A stretch of 64,000 bases of DNA, from NCBI GenBank assembly GCA_946965045.2, contig OX337234.1, forward strand, positions 2,232,001 to 2,296,000, read 5' to 3'. The stretch is from Epithemia pelagica. Lineage: Eukaryota; Bacillariophyta; Bacillariophyceae; Surirellales; Surirellaceae. Each line of letters begins with the position of its first letter. Positions within the stretch are counted from its first letter, which is position 1. Positions 52,230 through 62,300 of the stretch are shown in pieces. A model generated the notes under the pieces. That model was not told where the DNA came from and did not search any database. It worked only from the letters and a program-made list of their open reading frames with translations. Made by a program: the position numbers and the translations under genes.

Positions 52230-53105
52230 ATGCCGAAATTGAAGAGCGAACTTTCGGTTGTGCCGTTTCCTGTCAATTATGTTTTGATACTTTTCCTGGT
52301 GCTATCATTGTTAACTTATCGAGAAGACACACTACTGGCCACAGTCTCAGCATTTTCATTTGCTTTGATATCGAACCAGAAAGCTAAAATGAGAACAAGG
52401 TTTCTTGAACTGACAACAGGGCCGGGTCCATCCAGGGCTTGTCTTGTGTTACCACCTCAATTTGTCGTTAAAGAGAATACCGAAGTCCCTCTAGACTCCG
52501 ACGACGATGCAAACGAACAGGTGACATCTGTGGGCATGGAATCGGAATCGACTGTGTCCGAGGAAGTTGAGTTTATGGCCACCTTCGTTGCCAACCGATT
52601 AGGCCGTATATTACTGAACAAGATGAAGATGAAGGAAAAGCATTCGGTATCGGCCACCGACGAAACACAATTGTCCGAGGAGGTTCCTCCGTCACCACCT
52701 GTTTTGTCGGATAGTCAAACGCCAGTGACCGACATTGAACCTTCCATAGAGACGGTTGCCAAAGATCCACTTCCTGACGAATCTGTCCCAGACTCTGTTG
52801 AAGCAGATCCACTTCCTGACGAATCTGTACCAGACTCTATTGAAGCAGATCCGCTTCCTGCAGAATTGTCAACTGTTGATTCATTGAGTCTCCCCGACGA
52901 ACTGGACATGACCGGGTCGGCAGAGTCCGACGTCGAAGAGAGTTCGGAGATTCTTCAAAGCAATAGTACAGTTTTGGGGAAGTGTGTAACTCTGGTTCCA
53001 TCATTGCCACCAGAGATTTCATTGTCGTTTGGTCGAGCGCTCGAGGTGCTTCAAGAGAGAATACCACCGTTGCAAATACCAGTACTTGCCTCCAAGGCTG
53101 CGTAA
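52230..53105 (+). CDS. Unknown protein with N-terminal membrane segment and 14-residue repeats
   Basis: 291 residues. 'YVLILFLVLSLLTYREDTLL' and 'LATVSAFSFALI' are hydrophobic and could be a hairpin or signal anchor. The middle is acidic; residues 179-211 carry DPLPDESVPDSVEA twice plus a partial third. The C-terminal 60 residues include 'FGRALEVLQERIPPLQIPVL', a possible amphipathic helix. No family recognised, and expression is not proven, but the codon structure is clean over 876 bp. Confidence 0.55.
   Translation: MPKLKSELSVVPFPVNYVLILFLVLSLLTYREDTLLATVSAFSFALISNQKAKMRTRFLELTTGPGPSRACLVLPPQFVVKENTEVPLDSDDDANEQVTSVGMESESTVSEEVEFMATFVANRLGRILLNKMKMKEKHSVSATDETQLSEEVPPSPPVLSDSQTPVTDIEPSIETVAKDPLPDESVPDSVEADPLPDESVPDSIEADPLPAELSTVDSLSLPDELDMTGSAESDVEESSEILQSNSTVLGKCVTLVPSLPPEISLSFGRALEVLQERIPPLQIPVLASKAA
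52764..52861 (+). repeat. 42-bp tandem repeat, 2.3 copies, in coding DNA
   Basis: Units at 52764-52805 and 52806-52847, then a partial unit, coding for DPLPDESVPDS(V/I)EA. Near-identical units point to a recent duplication. Confidence 0.85.
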
Positions 53106-53366
53106 TAAAATCTTGTGGTATAAAAGCTCCTCCCTACTGGTAGGATACTATATACTGAGACATCGCGGCACGTTCGCAGAGTGCGATAATTGCTTCCAGT
53201 ACCATACGACTAGAGATTAGAGCAGAAGAGAGGTTGATCTGGAATACAGATCGCCGGCTGCGTTCAATGAATGCATCTGGTACAGATCCTTCTCTATTCT
53301 GCAAATCTATGGATAAAGACGAGCTCTACGAAGTTTGACGTTCTATGACATCCTTCAAATCTTACG

Positions 53367-54269
53367 TTAGCAGAATGCTAGCTTGATGTCTTTGCGTTTC
53401 CGTAGTTCTGGAAGAACGATAGTTTGAACAAATTTCATGCACCATTGTGCTGTATCAGGAAGCGTACAAACGGTGTATTTCTTGTTCGACGGCTCCGCAT
53501 CCAGAATGACAAGTTGTGTGGCATCGAGCCTAAGAGGAGCAAGATTGTCTCCGTCATCGCCATGCTTCGTGTCAGTTTCACTCATTCCAAAAAGTGCAGC
53601 CAATCGTTGAGGAGTACCCACAGCCAATCCAAAAGGCGACTGTGAACATTCCTTAAGTTGATGAGTCACCGTTCCTTGCTTTGGAAAAAGTTTGGCGGCC
53701 TTGGTATGCAACGGCACACATTCCTTGAGTATTGCGACTGCACGTCGAGCGGATTGACAAACAATCAATATGGACGGACTGCCCTTTGCCGAATGGCGTT
53801 TGAGTCGCTTCTTACTTGACACAGATAAAAGTCGATTTAAAAACGAGTCTTGTTGGTTCTCTGAACAATTGGATTTTGCATGTGATAACTGTCGAGACAA
53901 GCGCTTGACGGATGGCAACGGGGGGAGATTAGAGCTGCTTCCAATAACTTGGCTATCATCGACCGACATCTTGGTATAGTGAGATAGGGCCTCCAGCAGA
54001 AACTTTGCTTGCTGATCCAACGATAATTCGAGAATGTTTCTGCTTGATTCCAAAAGAAGTTGCTGCTTCTTTTGTGGACGTTCCGCATCATGATCGTTCT
54101 GATCCTCGCCATCGTCACTGACGGTTCGTTTTCGTTTCTTCTTCTCCGCACTGGCGGAATCGTCGTCAATCACCAAGGACGATGATCCATCTATCTCATC
54201 GTCTTTGATGCGAATGTTCCCCGTAAGAAATTCTTCATCACTTCCCAAGTCATCACCTCCCATTGTCAT
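53367..54269 (-). CDS. CMS1-like ribosome biogenesis protein
   Basis: ATG 54269 ('MTMGGDDLGSDEEFLTGN') is preferred; the frame extends 33 codons further without protein-like features. About 300 residues. An acidic/basic N-terminus ('AEKKKRKRTVSDDGEDQ') precedes 'SRNILELSLDQQAKFLLEAL', 'SPSILIVCQSARRAVAILKE', 'SPFGLAVGTPQRLAALFG' and 'LDATQLVILDAEPSNKKYTV', which parallel the helicase-like but catalytically empty core of Cms1/CMSS1. Cms1 associates with 90S pre-ribosomes in the nucleolus; no Walker A is visible here, as expected. Divergent from the thioesterase gene with only 84 bp between the ATGs. Confidence 0.75.
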   Translation of the reverse strand: MTMGGDDLGSDEEFLTGNIRIKDDEIDGSSSLVIDDDSASAEKKKRKRTVSDDGEDQNDHDAERPQKKQQLLLESSRNILELSLDQQAKFLLEALSHYTKMSVDDSQVIGSSSNLPPLPSVKRLSRQLSHAKSNCSENQQDSFLNRLLSVSSKKRLKRHSAKGSPSILIVCQSARRAVAILKECVPLHTKAAKLFPKQGTVTHQLKECSQSPFGLAVGTPQRLAALFGMSETDTKHGDDGDNLAPLRLDATQLVILDAEPSNKKYTVCTLPDTAQWCMKFVQTIVLPELRKRKDIKLAFC

Positions 54270-54353
54270 CGAAGTCAATTTTTGGTTGGCAATCGCTATG
54301 CCCTGCTTGGTCGCGCAAAAGGAACGGTCCAACGACGCACAGACACAAGAAAA

Positions 54354-55166
54354 ATGATGCGACGTCATCTTTGCATCTCAAATTTAGGTGCGACGAGAGG
54401 AGCGACCATGGCGCCACCAGGAGTAGTCGCCACAGACGAAGAACCAGATTGGCTGAGGGTACAAAGAGAAAACAGCCAAGAGTTATGGGGCGAAAGATTA
54501 CTTGTACCTGAGTGGGAGGATGAGGACAACTACCGTGCAAACAATGGATGGAAAGGCCGAGATCTCATTCATGATGCCAATTCTCCGGTGCGCATCACGG
54601 AATACTACGTGCGCTACGGCAATGGCGAAGGTTTGCCACATTTGGGCACTCAAACGACAGAAAACGGAGAAGGAAATGACTCTACGAAACCTCGAGGAGG
54701 CGTGGGAACACAATTGACAGGGATTGTGTTGTTTACTCAACTCGCCGAATCTCACAAAGGGTTTTGCCATGGAGGGAGCATGTGTAGTGTATTAGACGAT
54801 GTGATCGGTTGGTGTGGCTTTGTCGCTACTGGAAAATGTCTCCCGTGGAGTGGCTTTACGGTTCAAATCAATACAAAACTTCAGAAGCCCATTGCGGTAG
54901 GATCAACCTTACTGGTGCGCGCACACGTCACGCGCATTGAACGACGAAAGGTGTCGATTGAGGCCGAATTAGTCAGTTCTACAATCAAAGTACCGTCTCT
55001 GAATGAGGCAATGGAAGGAGAAGAAGATTCCCAGCCACAGCTAGAAGAAGGAGAAATTGTCCATGCTTCAGGGGAGGGCTTAGTTGTTCTCAACAAAGGG
55101 GTTCTGCCGCCTTTGGCCACAATGGGATCATTCCACAAATGGCCCAGCAGCGTAGAGTTGACATAA
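54354..55166 (+). CDS. THEM4-like 4HBT-fold acyl-CoA thioesterase
   Basis: The frame is open from 54282 (TTG); the first ATG is 54354 ('MMRRHLCISNLGATRGATM'), which looks like a mitochondrial presequence, giving 270 residues. 'GIVLFTQLAESHKGFCHGGS' then 'MCSVLDDVIGWCGFVATGKC' is the HGG-x-x-x-x-x-x-D motif of hot-dog thioesterases, with 'WSGFTVQINTKLQKPIAVGS' and 'LVRAHVTRIERRKVSIEAEL' as the central strands. The family cleaves acyl-CoA; THEM4 relatives act in mitochondria. Substrate unknown. The C-terminal 'LPPLATMGSFHKWPSS' is beyond the usual fold. Confidence 0.82.
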   Translation: MMRRHLCISNLGATRGATMAPPGVVATDEEPDWLRVQRENSQELWGERLLVPEWEDEDNYRANNGWKGRDLIHDANSPVRITEYYVRYGNGEGLPHLGTQTTENGEGNDSTKPRGGVGTQLTGIVLFTQLAESHKGFCHGGSMCSVLDDVIGWCGFVATGKCLPWSGFTVQINTKLQKPIAVGSTLLVRAHVTRIERRKVSIEAELVSSTIKVPSLNEAMEGEEDSQPQLEEGEIVHASGEGLVVLNKGVLPPLATMGSFHKWPSSVELT

Positions 55167-55373
55167 CTCTCCATGTGTAAAGCTGCGTTGGTCGATATCA
55201 GAGTTTGGAGTCAGAGGTACAAAATATTCTTGCTGGAACGAGTCCTCTCGTGGATAAAACTTTGATTGTTCAATTCTTCAACAAGAACACCTGATGTACA
55301 TAAAATGCTTTCGGCAAATCATATGGTGACAATAACACAAATTGTTCATCGCTGTAGATCTGTCATGTTCCAT

Positions 55374-57632
55374 CTAGTCTTTTACGGGAGAAAATGCAAT
55401 CGTTGGCACTGGAAAATTGTCAGACGGGAAGTCTTGTGATTCCTCAATGTGGACAACCTTCAAGCCAGCAACTTTCGCAAGATGGACCAAGTAACGAACT
55501 GATCGAGTCACGGAAGCATCCTCCAAATCCAGCACAAAATCGTCAGCTTTATCGCCTGATACTGTCATTACCCCGTCAGGTTCTACCTCGTCGTTCCGTC
55601 CAACTGTGTTCTCCTTAAGAACGATCAGGCCACCAGATTGAACAAGACCACTACGACACTGTTTCAAAAATCGAATGGCATCTTCATCGTGAAGATAACA
55701 AAACACCCATTGAACCCAAATTAAAGTGTACTTCTCCGGCTGAGAAGGAGCCCAATCTTGCAACGCGGTGCAATAGTAGCGACACTTGTTGGCACCTCCC
55801 TCGTCTCCAATAAAATCGGGAGCGGCAGCTAGCAAGTGCGAAGCGGATTCCACCAAATCAACGTGTCCAAACCCCAAGGGCAGCAACAAGCCCTTACTAA
55901 CTCTTCCAATTCCCGCGCCACATTCACAAGCCACTGCCTGTGCCAGATCTCGTCCAGAAAGTAGTCCCAGCTGTTGCAGATTCTGAACAAATTTCATCGA
56001 ACCAGCCAAATCGACTTTTGACAAAGGCGCAAAGCCTCCCAGAACACCGTCGACGGTGGGAGCACAATTTTCGAGATAATGCTCGTGTGCTTTATGGTAC
56101 CACAAAGATGAAGAAGACCCTGTGACGCCTTGCGATTCCCACATGGCTTGAATTGACTCGTATCGGTTGTTCTCTGTGTCTCTACCTCCCCACGAGGAAA
56201 AGTCGTCATCGTTCGCGTCAAATGTGCTTGGTAATACAGGTGTCAAGGATTTTGATGTTGATGATCTTTTAGGAGAGCAAGGGAAATCAAAATCGTATAA
56301 AACTTTGTGTGTGTACGTAGCTCTAGCGGGTGAAAGACTCACACATTGTCCCCGTGCAAACTCAGGATGCTTCTCGGCATCAACGCCGATGGAATCCGGA
56401 TAATGTTGGGTTTCCAAACAAAACCCCTGCCACGGCTGGTACTGGGCGGCATCCTTGTAACCATCTGTTGGCGACGTCGATAAGTAGTTGGCCGTATAAA
56501 CCTGCACACCTGGTGCTGTCGTCGATACTACCAATCGTCGCTGAGAGTGGGCATGCGTCACAGTGGCAATCCGCACCATCTCCTCTCCTATCGACGCACT
56601 AAGGCTTTTCTCATCCTTGGCCTTTACCACAAAGTTGTGATCCACACCAAATGGTGGCAATGCCTCATCATGAACGTTGCCAACGTCTATGGCTAGGTTT
56701 CGGTGATTGACCGCTGCAAGGACTCGATCACGGGGCAACGTGGCAATGTCGACACCGACGTTGACCAGAGAATGCGAAAACAATACGGGCTCAGACTGGA
56801 AATCCATCGACTTTTCGTTCGTCAGTGGAACAACTTGTCTTGTTGGAATGCTATGCTCATCCACGGGGGTGTATGCGACACAGCCATCGAGGTGCAACTT
56901 GTGGTCCAATATGCCCCGTGGATCGTTGTGGCCATTTAGATTGAAGTAGGAATGTTGCGCCAAGTTGACCGGTGTACAGGGGACCGCGTCACCAAGTAGC
57001 TTTGCTTCCATCGTCAAGGAGAGTTGGACATGATTCATGGCGGAGAAGGAATCCGATTGTTCTTGTTCATTCATTGATTCCGGACCTTCGAGTAATTTGT
57101 AGGTGGCCGTCACTTGGATTGTCCCTGGATAACCACCGTCACCATCCGGCGACAGTAGAATGAATTGGACACCTTCATTGTTTGGAAGAATTTGAGCATC
57201 CCAAACTTTATGTGAGAACCCCTGTGATCCCCCGTGTAAATGATTTGGTTCATTGTTGATGTCAAGTTGAATGGACTCAACGTCGACGCGAGGAAGTTGG
57301 AGTTTCCCCCTGGCAATCCGATTTGCCACCCGCCCGACGATAACACCAAAATAAACAGGGTTTCGACTAAGGTACATTTCGCGAACAGAGGGATACCCCA
57401 GAACTATGTCATCCATGCCGTCGGCGGTGCCATTGTCACTTGTCGGATCGGAGATAGAAGACTTTGACGATGGAACAAGGAACTTCGTAATGGAGGCACC
57501 CAGCGAGGAAAGATGGACCTCTACATCATTGCATAAAAGACGAAAATTCCGGATGCGAACTGGATCCTTTTCGTGTTGCTCGACCTCAACATGATCTAAC
57601 TCTACGACGTGATTATCGCCATGGTTCGTCAT
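55374..57632 (-). CDS. Aldose 1-epimerase fused to N-terminal protein methyltransferase
   Basis: ATG 57632 ('MTNHGDNHVVELDHVEVEQ') preferred; about 752 residues. Residues up to about 435 are a galactose mutarotase: 'RVANRIARGKLQLP', 'NEPNHLHGGSQGFSHKVW' (catalytic His), 'NLAQHSYFNLNGHND' (second His), 'FCLETQHYPDSIG' (base Glu). After a short linker the C-terminal half matches NTMT1: 'WESQGVTGSSSSLWY', 'PTVDGVLGGFAPLSKVD', 'ACECGAGIGRVSKGLLLPLG', 'YYCTALQDWAPSQPEKY', 'IWVQWVFCYLHDEDAIRFL', 'LIVLKENT'. NTMT1 methylates the alpha-amine of X-Pro-Lys proteins. The two activities have no obvious link. The whole is one uninterrupted ORF, so fusion is real in the sequence. Confidence 0.9.
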   Translation of the reverse strand: MTNHGDNHVVELDHVEVEQHEKDPVRIRNFRLLCNDVEVHLSSLGASITKFLVPSSKSSISDPTSDNGTADGMDDIVLGYPSVREMYLSRNPVYFGVIVGRVANRIARGKLQLPRVDVESIQLDINNEPNHLHGGSQGFSHKVWDAQILPNNEGVQFILLSPDGDGGYPGTIQVTATYKLLEGPESMNEQEQSDSFSAMNHVQLSLTMEAKLLGDAVPCTPVNLAQHSYFNLNGHNDPRGILDHKLHLDGCVAYTPVDEHSIPTRQVVPLTNEKSMDFQSEPVLFSHSLVNVGVDIATLPRDRVLAAVNHRNLAIDVGNVHDEALPPFGVDHNFVVKAKDEKSLSASIGEEMVRIATVTHAHSQRRLVVSTTAPGVQVYTANYLSTSPTDGYKDAAQYQPWQGFCLETQHYPDSIGVDAEKHPEFARGQCVSLSPARATYTHKVLYDFDFPCSPKRSSTSKSLTPVLPSTFDANDDDFSSWGGRDTENNRYESIQAMWESQGVTGSSSSLWYHKAHEHYLENCAPTVDGVLGGFAPLSKVDLAGSMKFVQNLQQLGLLSGRDLAQAVACECGAGIGRVSKGLLLPLGFGHVDLVESASHLLAAAPDFIGDEGGANKCRYYCTALQDWAPSQPEKYTLIWVQWVFCYLHDEDAIRFLKQCRSGLVQSGGLIVLKENTVGRNDEVEPDGVMTVSGDKADDFVLDLEDASVTRSVRYLVHLAKVAGLKVVHIEESQDFPSDNFPVPTIAFSPVKD

Positions 57633-57925
57633 GCTGAGAAACACGGATCTTTGAAGGAGGAGAAACTGACCCCCCGACAACCGACAGGCGACGCGTCACA
57701 TTCACATATGCCCGATCCCCTACCACATTTCTTACGCGAGCCGTGGCAAACGTTGAATAACGTCCAACGCATGGCTCAGCAGACCGGCCTGCGTTTCCAG
57801 CTCGGTCGCTCGTAGCGTACTTGCAGTTGCAGGTTGCAGAGCCGATCCTGCATCCGTTTTTGTTTCAAAATCTCCAGATGCTGTTGTCTTCTCGATCACA
57901 ACAATATACAATATACAAAACAACA

Positions 57926-58780
57926 ATGAACGTTCCATCATTGCTGCTCACCCTGAGCCTCGCTCTTGGTCATACAAATGCCTTTCTCTTCACGGGACCA
58001 TTGGGTACCTCCAAGCAAAGACAGTCCGTAGACATGCAGGAACCGCATGGCTTTCAAGATGGTGTCATGTCACGTCGAACCCTCGTCCTATCGGCGACAC
58101 CTCCTTTGGAAACAGCATCGAATTCCGATCAAGCTGGATTATTCGTCCTGATTGTGATTGCTGGTGCTGCGCTAGCGGCTTTTCAGGAATACAGAATCGA
58201 TCAATTTGCCACTGTCAAAGATACCGTTGCGGACTTGAGGAAAAAGAAATTGTCAGACGACGACTCCGCGGAAACAAAAGTGGATAGTTCGGCGACAGTG
58301 ACACAGGACGTAGATGAAGAGACGACGGAGCAGGAATCTGAGGTCGAAACAACATCAGCCGTGGAGTCTGAATCCGAGCCTGAACCAGAGAAACCTACGA
58401 AAGAGGACGTTGCGCCAGCCGTAACGAAAAGAGATGAGAAGATGGACTCGACGAAAGATGACACTCCATTTGTGTCGCAGAGATTGAACAGTTTGGTCCA
58501 AGAGGTAGGTTCCACCATTGAACAGCGTCGTGCGATGGAAGAGCTTGGAAAGCAGCGTCGTCGAATTGAAGCCGGTGCAAAGGATACAGTTAAAGAAAAG
58601 TCTCGTCCGCCAAGCGAAACCAAGGAGGATGTGACTGATGCAAGTCCTCCGTCGGAAGAGGTTGAAGAACCATCCATTGTCTCAACTGAGACGCCGAAGA
58701 AAAGGGGGTTGCTTCGAAAGGTGTGGCGCGTGACAAAAAAGGTCGTAGCTCCGTGGAGAAAGTGGGAAAATATCAGTTAG
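57926..58780 (+). CDS. Plastid-targeted acidic membrane protein, unknown
   Basis: ATG 57926 ('MNVPSLLLTLSLALGHTNA') gives a signal peptide followed by 'FLF', the diatom plastid import signature; 284 residues. A single membrane segment 'GLFVLIVIAGAALAAFQEY' lies at about 70-90. The remainder is Glu/Ser/Thr-rich with a short coiled-coil-like part ('QRLNSLVQEVGSTIEQRRAM', 'EELGKQRRRIEAGAKD') and a basic tail ('KKRGLLRKVWRVTKKVVAPW'). No family recognised; likely anchored in a plastid membrane. Confidence 0.7.
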   Translation: MNVPSLLLTLSLALGHTNAFLFTGPLGTSKQRQSVDMQEPHGFQDGVMSRRTLVLSATPPLETASNSDQAGLFVLIVIAGAALAAFQEYRIDQFATVKDTVADLRKKKLSDDDSAETKVDSSATVTQDVDEETTEQESEVETTSAVESESEPEPEKPTKEDVAPAVTKRDEKMDSTKDDTPFVSQRLNSLVQEVGSTIEQRRAMEELGKQRRRIEAGAKDTVKEKSRPPSETKEDVTDASPPSEEVEEPSIVSTETPKKRGLLRKVWRVTKKVVAPWRKWENIS

Positions 58781-59393
58781 GGTTGATTTCTTGCTTCGTC
58801 TACGGGATGCAGAACAAGTGAGTCCACGACTTCCTCCTGGTGCTGAATCACCTATCACTCCAAAGTGCATGTATATTTTTACCATTGGTGTGACATCATC
58901 TGTCACCTGTCACTAAGAACTTCTATAAATTGCATATTGACATAGACTCAAGAAAAGCCAACTAGACTCAATAATGGGGCGAACAGATACTACTGTCTAG
59001 AGAGAGAGAGAGTATTCTTGTAAACGCGACATTCGTTATTCGTTGAGATATTACTCTACTCCTAGCACTAACTGACCGAGGGCTCCTCCCATTGTCACTG
59101 TGGTACCTACTCCTAGCTAGACCTCTTGAATAGGACCCCCACGGGTCAAAGCGTGAAAATCAAGTTTTTTTTCGCAAAAACTTACTCCTCTACGAAAAAA
59201 AGTTTAAAATGCCTCTTTTTCACCATGTCAAGATTTTTCCCGGATGGATCGATTCCATCAAAAGAAAAACAAAAAAGAAAAAAAAAAAAACGATCAACAT
59301 CACGAAACAACGACGTGAACTACAATCCGGACGACCCAAACACCATCCAAGCCAACGGAGGGAGTCCACTACGTACCTGAGAGCCCGCGTCCG
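58781..59393. other. Intergenic/transposon border region
   Basis: No gene supported. Contains a GA tract ('AGAGAGAGAGAG' near 59000) and 'ACTCCT' words. Repeated T8/A7 segments at 59160-59210 and the onset of strongly A/C-rich plus-strand DNA near 59240 suggest that the retrotransposon's 5' end lies here. Confidence 0.4.
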
Positions 59394-62300
59394 ATGGTCA
59401 CGCCTAGGGGGCGAAACGCGGACCCGCCATGGGTTTTTTTGGCTGCAAACCGAACTCCCATGGTCCACCCACGACCGAAATGCCGATCCGGCGCAACCGC
59501 ACCCCCGCCAATCGGGACAAAACACATGAATCGCATGGCGAACCAACCTATGACCATGCAAACGCTCCATGGTCTGAGGAAATCCAAACCAAACGACCAC
59601 GACGGCATACAGGCCCACCATGGTGCCCAAAAGGCCCAAAAGGCCCAAAGAAAAACCCCGGAGTCCAACACCAACGGTCATCCGCTCCCCACTCCAGCGA
59701 CACGCCACAGCCAAACCGACACCCACACGAGGCAGGAGGAAAACAACCAACCAGGACCCGCCTCCAGGCCAGCCCACCAACCAACAAACCGTCCTCAACC
59801 ACCAACCAATCAAACCGGCACCAAACAATCGATGAACAGGAAAAGACACGACGCTACAGCCGTCCACCCACTCCCCGGCCAACTTCAACACCCAGACAAC
59901 ACCACGGCACCAAGAGCCGCAACAAGAACCACCGCCACCCAGACCGACCCACCGACACTTGTCGGCATCCAAGGACACATCCCAGATGGACCGAACCGAG
60001 CACCCAACAAGGGAAGACAACCGGCCAGTCATTTGCGAGCAATGAATGGTCATAGTCATAAAGCCAACTCATCGCAAGAAACGAACAACGAAACCATCCT
60101 CACAAAAAATACGAAAACCAAGAGTTTTCCCCAGATTCGAACACCACCAGCACCCAGCAGCAACAACGCCGACAACAACCCACCAGCATCAACCATGCAA
60201 GTCCACTCCAAGCCCTCCTCCGGCCGCCGTCAGTCACGTGCCAAATCGCAAGGCCCAGCCAAACCCTTCTCGTACAACGACTCCACCACCATTACCGCCA
60301 TCACCCCTGAACGCCGCTCCCTCATCAACAAAACCAAAACCATCGCCCAAGAAAACAACAAACAAAAAGAAACAATGATTCCGACCGAAAACCATAAAAA
60401 CAAAACCCAGAAAAATGCAGCCCTCACCATGAACATTGATCCAAACCACCAACAACACGAAGAAGTCGAAAACCACGACGACACCGAAGCCAACCCAGAC
60501 ACCGGCATGCAGCAGGACAACGACAACAACCACGCCCAGGAGCACAACGGCGCCAGCCACGAAAACAAAAACGGAAGCGAACCAGGCCTTCACGACAACC
60601 AAGGAGACCCGAACGGCCAAGCCCACAACGATGACCCCAACGACGCCGACCCGGCAAACAATGAGACGGAGGAAGAAGAAATGAACGACGACGCCCAAAC
60701 CAACACGGCAGCCAGCCCCTCCAACCCTTACCGCACCCTCAGGCAACCCCAAAAGCGCGCCCCTTCCCCAGAACCGGCGATGCTTATCCACCTACACGTC
60801 ATGGTCAACCACAATCCGAACCCGCAAGCGGAATCGGCTCTGCCCCGTCTTACCGAACAAGCGGTCAAAGACCACTTGAACCAGGTATTTTTCCACCACA
60901 GCAAGCGCGAAGAGCCCATGTGGCTTCAAGTGCACAAAGTTGAATTCATTGAAACCAAACAAGCTGGACGCCCGAGCTTCCGCCAAAACGACCAACAGCG
61001 TCAACGCAACAACAACGGACATGTATCATCCTTCCATGTCACCTTGTCCCCCGCCCCCGCCAACGACGCCTTCGACACAGAAGTTTTCCGCGAACAAGGC
61101 CTTCGGTGTGTGCTACAGATGTGGCACCGTCACAAGAATGACGACTTCTCCCACGACGATTTCGGCGACCCAAGCATCCTGCGGAACGGAACGCCACAAT
61201 CCAACCCAACCACCAACCCGCGCTGGGACCAATACAACGTGTACCTCCCAGCAAACAACAACAGGACCAGCGACACCTTCGGGATGGTTGTTGGGATTCC
61301 AGCACAAGCCATTAAACACCGTCGGGCGGCACAGGACTTGACGGCAGCAATTCAGCACTCCCTCCGAGCCCATCTTCCACGCAAGCTGGACTGGACGGCC
61401 TTCTTCGACCACATCGGGTGCCGATCCGGAACCTTTAGTGGAGAACTCAAAAGCAAACAAAGAGGACAGGTCCCCGTCGTCTACATCACGGCCTCGTCTC
61501 GGGCCAACTTCGAACTGCTATTGCGCAGTTACAATGCATTCACAGCAGCCAACAGGGACACCGACATCATGTGGCAAGACAACAAGATCCAACTCATTCC
61601 GATGCCCAAAACCCAAACGAATCGAACAACGACGTTGGAAACAATTAAAGACATTGACCAATTCTTTGGTTCAAGCGTCAAGATCCGCCTCCGTCCGATC
61701 AACACAGAAGCAACGGACGGCGATTGGAAACAACTCAAAACAATGGACGAGTACATCGCCGTATTCCCCGAATACGACAATGAAGATCCGGACCCCATCT
61801 ACTACACATTGATCATGCGAAAGACACCGGACACACACCACTTGACCACCAATACAATCCGCACGCATCCAGGATTCCCGACTAATATCCTGCTGCCTAC
61901 TCTGGCCGCCGTGGCGGCAACCCCTCCGCGGCAACCAAGCACCAACCAGGACACACCGACATCCTCCACTCACACCAACAGGCTCATCGCCTTCGCAGAC
62001 CGACTACTACGACGAAAGACCAACTCGGCAGAGGACCACAACCACCAACCAACAACATCAACCAGAGCTCGCAACACTCCACCAGGCACACCGCCTCCGA
62101 CAAAAAGAACCGCCACCCACTTTTCAGACGACGGCAATGACGACGACGAAGATCCTTACAACGACGGCACAGACTGGACACAGGTCGCGACAAACATGGA
62201 CCACAGCCACCAATACAATCGGCTCGCACACAAACCTGCGCAAAACGACGACCGCAAACCACCGGCACAACAAAACAGCTTTTCCGCCCTCGCAGAAGAT

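Noticed and set aside
11551..59189. Recurrent AGGAGTA/TACTCCT words and a shared 15-mer CTAGCTAGGAGTAGG in intergenic DNA
   Set aside because: About a dozen 7-mers, and a few shared 14-15-mers, are close to chance expectation for 64 kb on two strands; no element boundary accompanies them.
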